The notes: generated by a model from the sequence alone, not told the origin. A stretch of DNA of 64,000 nt from Pipra filicauda (GCF_003945595.2 NW_024103707.1:868001-932000); one strand, 5' to 3'; counted from the first letter of the stretch, positions 25,397 through 39,128 are shown. Translations and numbers: made by a program.

Positions 25397-25401
25397 TAAG
25401 G
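25397..25401. repeat. Target-site duplication, right copy
   Basis: TAAGG directly after the LTR, identical to the left copy at 24820-24824. Confidence 0.85.
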
Positions 25402-28400
25402 GGTTAAAGTTATTCATGTGGACATGTGAAAACCTTTCAAAGATATCCAGTGATACTGGAGAGTGAGCCTAGCAGTACTGGTCCAGAAGTAATGGTGTGT
25501 CAGTGGTAGGAGCTTCTCCAGTGCTGATAGCCAGGGTCAACCAGAAGAGAAATGTGTGTCAAATATACAGTTTTATTGCTTTTTAAATATTTTAATGATG
25601 TATAATGGAATTCCAGTGGAGGACAAAACAGCATTTTCTTGCCAGATCGATAGTTTGAGCTCTTTCCTTTGGATGTTAACAGAATGACACCAGGCTTGTT
25701 AACTCACAGTAACTGATTAAGAGATGCTGACCTAAAGGTGAAGGAAAGGTAAATTTCATCCTGCCTGGAGCTTAAGTCAGCCCATTATAGGACTTCATGT
25801 GAAGAGACACTGAGTAGACATTGCAACTGAGTCTTGAATGCCAGCAGCTATAAATACCATGTGAGAGTGAATTTATGCTGTAGCTCACCAGTCAACATGC
25901 AGGAAATCACAGACTTCACTCACGTGTTGAAAATATAATGCTAATGGACTACCGTATGCATTGCAAACATCACTTTCTTTCCTTAGATCTGTGTCCAAAG
26001 CTGCTTCCTCTGTGAAGCTTTGAAATGTGAAGTCTGATCAACACTGACTCTTCTCAAAACATTCAAAAAGAATTTTTAAGAAAGCTGTCACCTCTGTATG
26101 TTCCTCTTCAAAACTGCATGGTTATTTTCTCTAAATTTCCACTATTAAAAGAAAATGGAAATATCTAAACCTCCATAAATGCAAACTGTAAGGTGTTTAA
26201 ATTAACTTAGTTTGGTACCTCAACTGACTGAAACCTGGGTGTTTTAATATATTTTAAATTGGATAATAGAGAACCATGCATTTTATAAAGCATTGGTTAG
26301 GCTTTATTATCAAGCAGATCCATTCTCTCTTCCCTGTCTTTTCTCACCCACCTTCTCGTTGGTGATAGATGTGGCAACTGTTTAGTGGCACTCAAATCAC
26401 GTGTGCAATGTCCAAAACTGGGCATCCAGAGTTCCTTCCTGTTTATATTGGCATCTGCTATTATTTAGCAGCTTTTCTTTTGCCTGCTTTGATTAGGAGT
26501 GTTCTCAAGATGTGTAGCACTTTCCAAACATGATGAAAATAATGCTCTTTCTGAAAAAACTTGCAACTGACAATTTGTAGTAAGCAATAGTTTTGTATGA
26601 CCAGTTCTGAAGGCTTCCATGTCTCTCCTCAAAGTTTCCTAGTTTGTCCTGAACCCTATTTTGACTGCATTAGCCATTAGCAACATTAAGATATGGTAAG
26701 GTCATTATGAGAACTTCAGGAAGCTCTCTGCCACCCATTCCAGAAGCTGCGCAGACACTCTGAAGCTGTTACAAATACAAAGTGAAACATGTAAGCCTAC
26801 TCCCTCTGAATAAACTTAATTTGGAGGTGATTTGTATCAACTGTTTTTTATTAATTTTTCATTTTTTTTCTTTAACTTCTTTTTTTCCCTTTTTCTTTTT
26901 ATTTATTTTTCCCCCCTCATGTGCAATGATGTTACTTACACAATCAGTTACTGCAGCTTTGTGGAGAAGTTATGACTTGTTGCACCTTTGGCTGGGTAAA
27001 GAGAACACACAACATAGGTGACCCTGACAGCTCCTTTATTCACTGTGTTACTGTGCATCCTCATAATCTGACTGAGGAAGGCCTTATAATTCCATAATTT
27101 AAGAGGCAATTACATACCAACATCACAGTTGCCTTTTGCGCATTAGTTAACTGAGTGATGATACAAAGCTGTTTCTGGCAGCCAAGGGGATGAAATCCAG
27201 CTGGCAGATCTGCTGGCGCAGGGTCTCAGTCAGCCAGCCCTGCACGCTCTGCGTTCCTGGGGCCGCTGTGCTAATTGCTGGAATGCGATTCCTACCCACG
27301 GCACAAGGGGAGAACGTGAACCCTGGCCAAGAAAGGCTTGCCTAGCCCATTGCCAAGCCCATGGCTGCCCCCAACTCTGAAGGCTGCTCTGCTTAGGTGA
27401 CTCACTGCTGCATTGCAAGTGCTTCTAGGCTGCCCACTGAGAATCTTGAGCCCCCCCTACATGAAGGGAGCGGTCCTTGTGGGGCTCACAATGGCACTGA
27501 TTTTCTGGGGTTTTTCTAAGGATTTGGTTTACCCAGTTGGAAAACACTCATCAAAGGCAGGATGTAGGGAGGGTGATCTCTGATTCCGTGTGTTCAGGTT
27601 CCTAGAGGCTTTAGTGGTGCAGACATAATAAATTGCGCTCAGCAGCTGCAAGAGCAGACTCTAACTTCAGTGACACTGCAAACCATACGAAAACAGCATC
27701 TGTGCTTACTTGGGGTGCTTTCTATCCGTTGAAAAGGTGACCCACTTCTCTAGGGAACTGTCATTTTTTTTAGGGCAATACTGTTTTAAAAATTCCTAAG
27801 TGTTACTTTTTTAAGGTTAAGATATATTAACTGTATTGGAAAATTATCTACTTATTGCTCAGTTGAGAAAGGATTCTGATATACCAATAGGAACATGTTT
27901 AATGACTTATTTTGACTTTTTTTTTTTTTTTAATGGCAAGACAAAAGCATGTCTCTGATCAGTGAATTTAAATAAAAAAATAGTCTCTATTCCTTCATGC
28001 TCTTTTAGGTTATAGACAATACTGAAACACATTTCATCTATACATTTGAACAAGGCATATCTTAGTTACTAGGTTTGTGTGGAGAAATAACTGATTTGGT
28101 TTCAAGAAGACACAGTCCGAAAGAAATCCAATAATGTGGAGCACAGAGATAAACATACTCCTTGACAGATGATGGAAATCGAGGGGGGAGAGGCTTCTGG
28201 GCTGTTTTTTATTACATTTATATGGTCTTCCGCTCTTCGAAGAGATTTATACTCCTATTTATCAGCATTGTATATGGCAGAATGGGGTCCTATTGGGCTG
28301 GGTGTTGGAAAAACCTTCTCCAGGAAGTCATCTCTGATTTGCAGCCTTTATGGTCTTTGTTGTGAAAAGGGAAGCAGGGTGGGAAAAGGGAAAACAAAAA

Positions 28401-28540
28401 ATGGATTGAATAGCATGCTGGCAACCAGTATTATGATCCAAATCTTTCATATTTGATTTTGATGGGTTTCGCAAGAGAGAAGTAAGGGGAAGGAAAACCT
28501 AGAGGACAGGAGTTGCAAAAAGGAAGGGAGGTAAATGAAA
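25402..28540. other. Intergenic, no gene seen
   Basis: No exon recognised. A long pyrimidine-rich tract lies at about 26840-26920. A modestly GC-rich patch with about seven CpG sits at 27205-27320; it is short and has no promoter features I can name. Frames here are chance. Confidence 0.6.
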
Positions 28541-28565
28541 GGGGATTGGGGAGGAGAGGGGAGGG
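28541..28565 (+). other. Potential G-quadruplex tract
   Basis: Four G-runs on the plus strand (GGGG 28541-28544, GGGG 28548-28551, GGGG 28558-28561, GGG 28563-28565) with loops of 3, 6 and 1 nt fit the G3+N1-7 pattern. It lies in a purine-rich stretch, 28480-28640. Confidence 0.6.
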
Positions 28566-31500
28566 CCAGGTGGAGAAAGAAATGGCAAAGAGAAGACTCA
28601 GTTGCTGCTCAGTGCAGAGCAGAGAGACGGGGAGGAGTTACCAGTCATTTGAACCAGCGGCTGGGCAGGATGTACCTGATTTAAGAGTCACTGTGGTGCA
28701 GAGCCAGCAAACATTGCTGGGGAACATGTTCTTGGTCACATGTCCAGGCAGCTTCTTGGCCAATTTGTGCTGTGTGACAGTGTATGCTCTTTCTGCCAAA
28801 GCTGATAAAGCAAGTCAAAGCAATGAGCTTAGTGGAGATATTGATAACTGAATGAATACCTATGTAATATTATGGAATGTATTTTAAGTCCTGTATAAAA
28901 ATAATAGTCTACACTACATATGGTCTAGACTAGGCCACCAGGCTGCTGGGAACCATGGACTTTCAGCTCCAGGAGGAGTAGTTAATGGAATTTGTGTGGC
29001 TGATCAAATGTGACCCATAAAATGAACACAGTCAGTCACTGGGAGAGCCTGACACCAGATAGAGCCATTGTCAGTGCAAGCTTGGTAGCAGTGGAATCAA
29101 AATGAGGCAGATGGCAATGGAAATGGAGATTTTTCAGGACCAAAAGGAATCTTCAAAAGACAAAATGTTGCCTGAACCCCTAGGGCTACAAGTGGGGATA
29201 TACCTTGGGCTTCGTTTCCAAGACATCAAATCTGTTCTCAGCTTTTGCTAAATACATCTTTGGTTACTATATCAGCTTCTAAATCTATCACCTATTTGGT
29301 CACAGGATTGGGCTGAAGCAGATGAATTTGTGATGTCTAGGCAGGCAGCTTCAAGAAAATGGGGGATGCATGCACACCTGTTGCCAAGGCTATATGCAGG
29401 GCTGGTTTTCTGCCCGTCTTTAGGGAAACCAGAAATGGGATTCATCTAGTGCTGAGATTTGAGATGGGGCTATTAGTTGTCTCTGCAAACCAGCAGTCAC
29501 CTGCAAAAACAAACAGCTGAGACACACCTTTCAGCTCCAGCCAAACCCAACACCATTTGCAACTCCACATGTTAGTGACTGCAGAGACTCAGAGACTCTG
29601 GCTACTTGTCCTGATCCTTTTGCTGACCATGCAGGGTGGCTGCTCAAGGAACCGGCTCAGGGAGCTGATTCAGCCAAAAAATAACTTGCCAGAAAAGAGG
29701 TCTTGGAAATTAAGGAGTTAGCAGCTGTGGCTAAGAGATGGAACTATGAACTATGCTAGGTCAGCATTTCCTCCAAAGCAAGGCCCAGGGAAACCCAGAC
29801 ATTACTATCAAGCCTAAAAGGCAGGTGTGGGACCTACACCACTGACTGTGCTTGTGAACACAAGTGACAGCACTGGTCAAGCAAGAAAGCTTTCACTTTT
29901 GAGAAAGCCCTGAAGGACCATGCTTTAAATATTATTTTGTTCACGCCAGCTACATTTTTTTTCTCTGCAAAGCCAGGTCCATTTGATTAACAGAACTCTA
30001 AACAGTGCTTCTGGCCTAGAACTTTGGAATAATTTCTTCTTTTTATCCTGTTACAAACCTATTTCAGTTGAAAGTGAGCTGGCTGGAAGATAAACAAATG
30101 CTGAAACAGAAACCTTAAAGCTGGAATACGGTTGTGGATTTAGCAACTTAAATTTTCCAACAAATGCAGTAAAGGTCTGTCTGACTTGGGGTCTAAACTT
30201 ACTTCTGGTGTGAAAATTCCCCAGTGCTGCTTTTTTTCAATTCTGGTTGAGAAGTCTAGCCCCATTTATGGTGCTAACCACCATATTCCCACTTATATGA
30301 GAGAATTCAGAACAATTGGCATGTCTTCTCCATCCACTCTCCCACCCTCTGGTGGCTCTCGTTCGTGGTTTAAGCCCCTAGAGAAACTAGCAGAAACTGA
30401 CATATGCGTAATTTGCAGTACAGAAGGATTTCCAGGAGGTCCTTTACTTTTAGACATGGATGGATCTGTGCAAAAAAAGACTATATGTACATATTCCAAT
30501 GCTCAAATTTACTCTCATCTCATAATTATTTTGAAGAAAAAAGTCTGGAGGAGGAGACAGGCTTTTTCCTTCTCCTATTCCTTTCCTTTTTTCTTGGACT
30601 ATGTGGTGGTGTTAGTTCCTTCGGAGCCTGTGGTTGGTGTACAGTGGATTTCACTTCCAGGGAGTTCAGCTTCTCCTTGTAATTGACAAGCGCTCCACAA
30701 CCAGGTGTAGCAATCTGCTGCTTCCAGTCCAACGTTCTGTTCAAACATGACTTTGTGATAAGGCATGAGCATGCCCATAACACATGATACATGGAATAGG
30801 TCATTGTTGAGATATTTTGCTGTGCTTTTATTAAACTGGCTGATGTCCCCAGTTTGAACTGTCTGGTTCTAGCAATAAAACTCAGCAGCTGTGAAGTCTA
30901 TCAGGTGCTGAGGGACCTTTAAGCATAGGTTAAGCCTGATGTCTTTATGTCTGAGATGTTCAGCGTTGGAAAAAACCCCCTGCATTTGTTGGAAAATTTA
31001 AGTTGCTGAATCCAAAAATGTGTTCCAGTTTTAAGGTTTTGGCTTCAGTATTTGTTTAGCTTCTAGCTATCTCACTTAGCTGAAATGGTCTGGTACAATT
31101 TAATAAAAATAAGAGAAAAAATTACTCCAGAGCTTCTATACCATGTCCCCAAACCCATGGGGCTACCTACCTATTTCACAGGAGATTTTAGGAAGGTAGT
31201 TAATGACAGTTTATAAATATTTTGAGTTCTTCAGATGAAATTACATATGAACACCCAAATGTTGTTCCTACAGAGGCTGTTTACTTAGGCTAGAGCTTCC
31301 CTTTTACCTTTGTGCACGCTGTAAAGAGAAAGTCTGTGTGTACAAGAGACTCGCACAGGAAAATGGGAGGAGCCCTTTGGCCATCCCCTAATATTTCTGA
31401 GGAACTGAGCTGACAGTTCCACAAACAGCAGGTGTTTGAGCTAACTTGGAGTTTTGGACTCAGAACAAACATGGTTTAAAAAGTGCCTCAAAAACTCATC

Positions 31501-32459
31501 TTGCAATCTTTTTTTTTCTTTTTTGGTCACCTGGTACTACAGAAAGTGACCAGATGCCCTCTACTCTGAGCAACTTTTCTTAGTAACACTATCCTCTGTC
31601 CATGTGTTAGCTCGACCATTTGTCAGTGGGTTGGATTCTTGTTAGGCAGCTGTTCTTATTTGGTTTAACAGTGACCCGACAAAACTAAGCTATGTGCTAT
31701 ACTAAAGGACAGATTTCACTTGATAGTTTGAAAATAGCCATGTCACTTTCTATTTCTTCTCCCCTTGCTTTATTATCATTGTTCCTAGGGCTGTCAGGAC
31801 AGGGAGAATCCCAGACCCAAACTAGCATGGACAGGTTAAGCTGATTGTTTGCTTCCTGGTCACATGTGGAACTGTAATAGCCCTTGGCTGGATTTCGGAA
31901 AGCAAAGGTATGCAATTCTGTGGCAGCTCCACCCCAGACAGAGATGAGGGAATTATTCTCCCTAATTTACAATAGGGAGAGAAAGCGTTCCTTCCCACAA
32001 AGTTGCAACACAAGATGTGAACTGGCCTACCTAACTCCTGCCTTTCATTTGGCCTCTGCTTCTCACCAAGGCAGAACTTGAAGAGCAGAAAAACAAGTGA
32101 GAGGTGTGAATGCTGTTAGTAGAGATGCTAGGATGGCATTTTTAGGTATCTTCTTAAAAAATCTCCATTTTTACCAGTAGCATGGACCAACCAAGAAGAA
32201 CTGCCGGCAGACACTATGTCTAGTTACTGAGCAAAACAATTTAAATGGTGTTCTTTCATATGTTTCTGCTGTTGCTCATTTCCCTCTGGACTGAGGAAAA
32301 TGGTCACTGCTTCACAGGAGATCAGTATCAACTGTATCAACAGTATCAACTAACCTTGCCTATTTTTTTTTTATACAGTATGTTGACAAACTGGTGACTC
32401 TTCACCACTGTGTCTAGATGGAAACTTCTACTGTGCTAAAGCAGAATTCTGCTTAGTGA
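28566..32459. other. Intergenic, no gene seen
   Basis: No exon or clear element. The longest open frame, 166 codons at 30186-30686 (+), has no recognisable domain, no homologue I know, and a stretch translated from simple T/C-rich sequence. I read it as chance. Confidence 0.6.
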
Positions 32460-32848
32460 ATCATAGAATCATTGAATTATTGAATGGTTTAGGTTGGAAA
32501 GGACCTTAAAGATATAAAAGTTCCAAACCCCCTGACATGGGCAGAGACACCTTCCACTGTACCGGGTTGCCCAGAGCCCCATTCAGGCTGGCCTTGAATT
32601 CTTCTAGTGATGGGGCATCCATAACTTCTCTGGGCAACATGTACCAGTGTCTCACCACCTTCAGAAGTAAAAAATTTCTTCTTAATATCTAATCCAAACA
32701 TAGCCTCTTTCAGTTTAAAGCATTCCCCCTTGTTCTATTGCTACATGCCCTTGTCAGAAGTCCTTATCCAACCTTCTTCTAGCCCCCCTTTAGGTACTAT
32801 AAGGTCTGCTGTAAGGTCTCCTCTGAGGTTTTCTAGGCTGAACAGCCC
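32460..32848 (-). mobile_element. CR1 LINE, 3' part (interrupted by LTR)
   Basis: Minus-strand avian CR1. Its 3' tail is at 32460 (plus strand AATCATAGAATCATTGAATT, then GGTTGGAAAGGACCTTAAAG). The end of the reverse transcriptase ORF (R-L-D-I-K-K-K-F-F segment on the minus strand) is near 32680-32700. The element breaks off at CTGAACAGCCCAAA, exactly where the nested LTR begins, and resumes at 33447. Confidence 0.92.
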
Positions 32849-32852
32849 AAAA

Positions 32853-33446
32853 TGTTGTCCTGAACATGGGTTCATAACCTGGTGCACAGTGCTGACTCAC
32901 ACACCGAGGCAAGGTATTTCAATTTTTTATCCTAGTTTTTGCAAAGTAGGGAGCTGGTGATAACCCACAAAAGGCTGACTCCCCAATCATCAAAACTTTA
33001 CACTATTTATACATTTTAACAAATGTATCAGCATTCATTGGTTACATATTGCATAACTTGTTAATTATTATTACTCAATCCCCTATTTGTTGTTGTATCT
33101 CTCGCTTCTCACGCTAATTAGCCCACATGTGCAGTTCTTCCCTCCATTTGGGTCTGGGGTCTGTTTTGAGTAGTTGGTCAATGAGTTGGTGGTCACGATC
33201 TCCCATCGCCTGAATGAGCCAGTTTCTCCAGTCACTGCTCAGTCCTGCTGACTTCACTCCTGGTGGCTCTTGTCCAGACAGCCTATTTATTCATCTTGGG
33301 ATTGTCTTCCCTTTGCCTTAAAACAAAAGATTAGCCAAGCATATGATGTCCACAATGCAATTTCTTAATCATAACTGTCTAACAACTAAAAAAAATTGCA
33401 AAGTTTGACTCAAACCACTATTCAAATCTTGAGGGTCTTGGTATCA
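32853..33446 (-). mobile_element. Solo LTR nested in a CR1, minus orientation
   Basis: A 594-bp insertion splits a CR1 copy. Ends are TG...CA (TGTTGTCC at the left, GGTATCA at the right on the plus strand). The flanks AAAA (32849-32852) and AAAC (33447-33450) are a 4-bp target duplication with one change; removing the LTR and one copy restores a continuous CR1 (CCCAAAC then TATCTCAG). The minus strand has a TATA box (TATAAATA, 33004-33011) and a short R/U5 region ending in ACAACA. No internal retroviral genes remain. A 4-bp duplication suggests a gammaretrovirus-like (ERV1) class, but this is weak evidence. Confidence 0.82.
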
Positions 33447-33642
33447 AAACTATCTCAGTCTGTCTTCATAGGAGAGGTGCTCTGTCCCTCTGATCATCTT
33501 CATGGCCCTCCTCTGGACTTGCTCCAGCAGGTCCATGTTCTTCTTTTGTTGGGGGCCCCAGACTTGGCTGTAGTACTCCAGGTGGGATCTCACTACAGAA
33601 GAGCAGTGAGGGAGAATCACCTCCCTTGACCTGCTGGTCACC
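33447..33642 (-). mobile_element. CR1 LINE, continuation 5' of the nested LTR
   Basis: Minus-strand translation of about 60 codons gives the CR1 reverse transcriptase C-terminus: S-R-E-V-I-L-P, then HLEYYSQVWGPQ, then VQRRAMKMIRGTEHLSYEDR. Similarity to CR1 stops at about 33642, the 5' truncation point. With 32460-32848 it forms one CR1 copy of about 585 bp. Confidence 0.92.
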
Positions 33643-34959
33643 GAAGAAAATGTCAGAAAGGCACCAACAGCCTAGATCCAAGTATACTGTAGTGAACAGG
33701 TATCTCTAGCTTGCTCATTGCTGGATCAAGATCCAGACATAAAAGTAAAAATTCTGTGTTTGTATGCATACACACGTGTTATCTATTTATGTAGGTGTAC
33801 ACAAGCGTACACATAATGTTTATTTAAGCCTGCATAGTATAGCCATTGTTACCTGGCAATATGCAGTGAAAAAAGACTGATGGTTTACATAAATGAAATT
33901 GCTCATGTGAAGAATTCAAGCCACCTCTCAAGCAATTAGCCAAGTGTAGATTGATGGAAGGCCAGAAGGAAACACTGCAATAGCACTGCCTGACCGCCTG
34001 CATAATGCAAGCCAGGGGACTTGTCATAACAGCAATACACTTTTTGACCCTGACTTAGATGCCATTGCTGAAGGAAATCTACTCTGACTACTGATACGTT
34101 GTCCCAGTGCTGTCAAAAGTGAATCTCTTAGGCTGTGTGGGTTATCTAACTCCCAGCTTCAGAGCTCTGCAGAAGGAGTATTCAAACTTGTTTCACTCCA
34201 GTTTCTCTCTCTGGTAAGCAAAGACATATAGGCACTTTTGGGGTATGATGTATCTCATCTGAAGTTAGGTATTTAAAATGGGTGTAGATGAACTGCACCC
34301 CATAACACCCTATTTTTTCTGTTGACTATAAACGGAGTCCAAAGTAACCAACCCTGTTGAAGACGCTGTGCTGGTTGCCTAACCTCTGCCTTCAGCCTGT
34401 GAATCTTGTCCTCATGTTTTCTGATAGAGTGGGTGAATTTCTACTCTCTGATAAAATTTTATCCCTTAATCTTTTTGAGGAACAAATTAGAGTGATTGGT
34501 TGGAATCTTCATAAGGCACATCTTTAAAACTCTTCAGCCATTCTTTGAATTCCTCTCTGATTTCCAGTGTTCCCCTTGATATCAAAGATGGGTACACTGA
34601 CACAGAATTATTCCTATGATTCCCACAATGGATTTAGTACAGATCTGTTCAAACATCCAAAGATTGCATTTGTGTTTTGGTCAAAGTTCAGCACTGCAAG
34701 TTTGCTATCAAATCATGACCCATGATCGGTCAGAGTCATGGATGCCTGAGGGGAATCTCTGCCTATGGAGCATCCCTTAAGACTGTTGCTTGATGACTAT
34801 TGCCATTGACATTTTGTCAATACAGTTTTGATTAAACTTATTGCACATTTTATTGAGTTCTTCATCTTCTATCTTTCTGGTGCAAATGTTAGTGCCCACC
34901 AAAATTCTTTTTATATATTTAAGCTGTTCTACCATACCTATTACTGGTATGAAAAACTG
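33643..34959. other. Intergenic, no gene seen
   Basis: AT-rich sequence with no exon or identifiable element. A TG/CA-rich stretch (33755-33820) resembles a decayed dinucleotide repeat. Confidence 0.55.
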
Positions 34960-35215
34960 TCATGTTAGGACATCAATTTAATTTGATAAGATTTATTTTC
35001 CATAAATATATGGTGATTATAATTTTCTATATATAATTCTACATAGTTCTCAATCCTTTTGCCAATCATTTTACTAGGTTCAGTGTCATAGTGATAGAAT
35101 GGAGTTGACCTATTTATTTATCCATTAGCCTGGGCTCCTAATATGACATTACAATTTGTCCATGCTCTTCCTCTTTTCCAGTTTTCTTCCATCCTTGAAT
35201 GCTGAGGGTTTTTGA
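34960..35215 (-). mobile_element. Possible ancient CR1 fossil
   Basis: The plus sequence loosely follows the minus strand of the old CR1 reverse transcriptase region, with GATAAGATTTATTTTCC near the start and CTTTTCCAGTTTTCTTCCAT near 35175, in the expected order and spacing. Divergence is high and the call is tentative. Confidence 0.35.
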
Positions 35216-38200
35216 AGTCCTGATGCATGTCTGTCTTCAGCTGTCTTCAGCTTTTGCCTAGCAAAGCACTAATATTCTGAGTGTAGTCACATAGAAATTG
35301 TGGTACAAAGGAATCAGAAATATAAGCATTTGGTGTATCTCGATTTTCTTACTCAACAAATATTGTTGTTGCTTAAGAGTTGTAGTATTAAGGGTTTTCT
35401 TCCTTTGGTAACCTGAAAATGCTGGATGGGAACATTGGAAACCAGGCTTTAGAACATGAGTAATGATGGCAAGAAAAGTTGTCTGCAGACCTGTAAAGAT
35501 GAATAGTTTTGACAAAAATTTAAGCCATATTTGGACTGTCTGTATTATTAAAGTTAGTGGTTTTTTAAGCTGCAGTTTGTGGATCTTAATGATCTCTAAG
35601 ACCATGGTAAGAACACTTTGTATTTCACTAGCACATCAGATTTGCCACTTGCAATGGAATGTCTTGACTTCTGTGCACACTGGGAGTAGCCCTACTTTTT
35701 CAGCCCCTTTGACCACAATCTCCCCTTGTGCAAAGGATCACAGCACAGTAATTTTTTCTCTGACGTACTTCTCAGACCACTGGATATGATGGAATCTGCT
35801 GCTACACTCCTCATGGCTATGAAATACTCCACAGGAAAAAATGCCCAGGAACCTAGGTATGTGGAAGAGCTGCTTGGGGGTTGTCCTCCAACCTGGGGAT
35901 GAGCTCTTGAGAGGAATGAGCTGAGGGTTCCTTAGCTGTTTGCAGCCCAGATTCTCCTGCAAAACAGGCTTCGTTTTTACAGAACAGTCACTCATGGGCA
36001 TTGAAAGGCATTGCTGCTTGCTATAAAAAAAAGGTGTGGACCAAGATGAGCTGCTAGATTTTTTGAGACATAATTAAAAGGCCATCTACAATGTAAACAG
36101 TTCAAATAAATTTGGCAGAGTTGCTGCCAGAAGCTAGATAGTGAAACCAACCAAGCTTATGCTAGCCCACTGACTATATTAGTTTATTGTCTTGAACTTA
36201 AATCTTTTGCAAAGGATTTAATGATGTTGTGGATATTGGCTTTTTAGTTTTGCCTTTGGGTTATAAGGATATATCAGGTTAAAAAGATTTTTCAGAAAAA
36301 GGAATAAACCTATAGACCTGTCTGACTGATTGATCTTGGAGGCAGCACAACTATCTAAATGAAAAATATCCTTCTAAAGATATTTTTTGATGGAAATAGA
36401 GTTGTTTAGTGGGAGGAAATTGTGGAAGCTATTGCCAAGGTACTTCTATTATTCATGTGATCAACATATTCCTACCTCTAGGGAGAGGTACTCCACCAAA
36501 CAGGGTTATAATCCAGGAGTTGCTTCTCTGGGAACAATGGGAAATTCAGAAATGTTGAGAAACCTGTAGATGGAATGGAACATTTGCTCTCCAGGATAGT
36601 TATTTGTGAACAGCTTGGGTGCTCTCTGTGGGAGGATCCAGGCGTGTCTCTGCTGGCAGGATCTAAAGCTCGTCACCCCGAACACCTACGCAGCAGGATG
36701 TTCTTGCCAGCTGGGGACTCCAAGTCTAGAGTGAAGCCACTGAAGTCGGACTTGTGTTGTGTACATGAATCAGGTGGACTGCTCCCATGGTTTGGCAGAA
36801 AGATCGAGGGCTAGCAGGGAGAGCCTATGGGCTTGGGGTAAGAACTTGTATCACCTGGGTCTCTTCCAGCTCACATTGTAGAGTGTTGATTGCCACATCA
36901 ACACCCCAAAGCAGATTCTAGCTCTGATGAAGAGATAATGGAAAAAGCAAACCGGGCAATGGAAAGGTCGTACAGGGCCTCCAAAAATCTGCTTTGAAGT
37001 GTGTGTTGATGTCTGGCAGATAATACTTTGAAAGCTTACCTTCACTCGTAGAGGGGCTTAAGACCACCTTGATGCTGATTTTCAGATAGAGTATCAGCCA
37101 ATAATGCATGTTGGGAGAGGCAAAATGGAAAAAAACCCCCGAACCTAAAACACACAAACACTTCTGAAACCAAGAGCTTGCTTGTGCACATACTGCTCTG
37201 TTGTGAATTTTACATCTGCCTGTAGATCAGAACAGGAAGCAAGGGTTTGAGAGCTTTTGTCAGAAAACCTCAAAGCTTTTGATGATATTATAAATGTCAA
37301 TGTTGTAAGAAGGAGGAAAGTACCAGACTCTGTTCTGTACAAGACAATAGAGACTTTATGACATTACAGGAAGCTGCATGTGAGAATTACAGAGAAGTTA
37401 AGGCCTGTGGTATTAATGCAGTGTAATAACTGAGATGTCATAGCATTCAGTTTATCTCTCTTTCAATATATTCAGAGGCACATAGAGTATAACACTGGTT
37501 GAACTGTGGAGTGTAGACTTGTAATTTTAAAAAGTGCTTAAAGAGAATTTTTCCCCAAGTTCCAGTCCTCCTCAGTAAAAAGGTTGAAGCAAAATAATCA
37601 AAACCAAGCTCTTATGCTTAATTGTACATCAGATATGTTGGTCAGTAGAAAGCATTGTATTTAGCATTCAATCTTGAAAAAATGAGAGAAACAGTGATGT
37701 TAGAAGAACAGAGAGTGGGAAGGCATGCTGTACCTGGGCCCTGCACAAGAGGTGAGCTGGTAATTATTCACATCTCAAAGACATTTGAATTAAGCAGGAA
37801 AGTAAAAACTTCTACCTCAGAGCTGGATATGTGCTGAACATAAAAAGCTAATATTACAATATGCTTGAACACACTGTAGGAAGCTCAGAATAAGAAGTGA
37901 CCCTGAAAATACTTCTGCAATCTTCTACTACTTTGCTGCTGGCCTTGTACCAACCATCTATGATTCTCTCTTGGCTGAACTGAAGCAGAACCTATTATAA
38001 TCCACCCAAGACTAAATTGTCTGTAGATAATTGGACAGTGGAGAAACTGAATTATGAAGTACAACTATATCCATGGGAGAATATATTATTGAGTCCTGAA
38101 TGAGTGTTTTATCTTATTCAGCAACCTTTTGTGTTCTTTTTTGTTCTTCCTTTCTTACTGTAGATTGTTGTGGGGAAGATTTCTGAGTCAATAATATACG

Positions 38201-39040
38201 TGACCCAAAAGCACTGTTTTTAAACTTTCAGATTTTTTTTGCCCTATTTTATACCAGTAGACCAATGTTGACTGTATATGAAGATGGATATGTGAAATGA
38301 AAAAAAAATCAAGAGAGAATAACAAGTGATGTGGACTACCAGAGCCCACTGGGTCAATTTCTAGGCTTTATTTTCTTGCTGTGAAATGTTTATCCAATCT
38401 AATGAATAGTGGAGGGAAAAGTTATCCTGTAAATTTAAGTAACAACTTGCCTTTCTAAAAATATTCTTTTATTAGCCCAAGGAGAACCCCCCCTTCTTCA
38501 CCTTTTTTCAGGCATTATGCTTTCCCACCAGCCTTGCTAGAACATGCCAGCTCTCCTAACCAATAAATATGAGAACAGTAAATGTGGTATGAAATTTCCT
38601 GAATTACTGGTGAGCACACGGCTAAGCTGTTGCTTACAGCTGTCTTGTGTTCTCATCACAAGAATAAGTGCCAATCTGTATGGCAGGCTGCAGTATGACT
38701 AGGGATCTCCAGTGCTCCTTTTCCTTGTGTAAAGATTCTTTCTGACTATTGACTTTTTTCTGACCACATTCCACTTTGTCATGGGAGATATCTCTTTGGT
38801 GGACTCAGTTACCTGCTCTGTCCTATTTCTTGGGCACTTGTCTGTTCTTCTTGCTACTCCCTAGTGACCAAAGCGATACCCAAAAGGGGAGTTGCCAGCC
38901 TTTTATGACAACTCTCTCAAAGCTTGCTTGTCTCTGCCTGCATTTGTGGTAGTCTTCCCAGGTCTAAACCCACAGCTTCTGCAGCCAATAGCAGCCTGTG
39001 AGCCTTCTGTTTTATATATTTCCTATATCCATCCCTACTG
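35216..39040. other. Intergenic, no gene seen
   Basis: No exon recognised. A patch at 36640-36760 has about five CpG but no other promoter sign. Short frames on both strands are chance. Confidence 0.55.
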
Positions 39041-39064
39041 CAGTTTAGCTGCAGAAATAAATCC

Positions 39065-39128
<64 letters not shown>

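Noticed and set aside
30186..30686. 166-codon open frame on the plus strand
   Set aside because: No domain or homologue recognised, part of it comes from T/C-rich low-complexity sequence, and competing frames overlap on both strands; likely chance.
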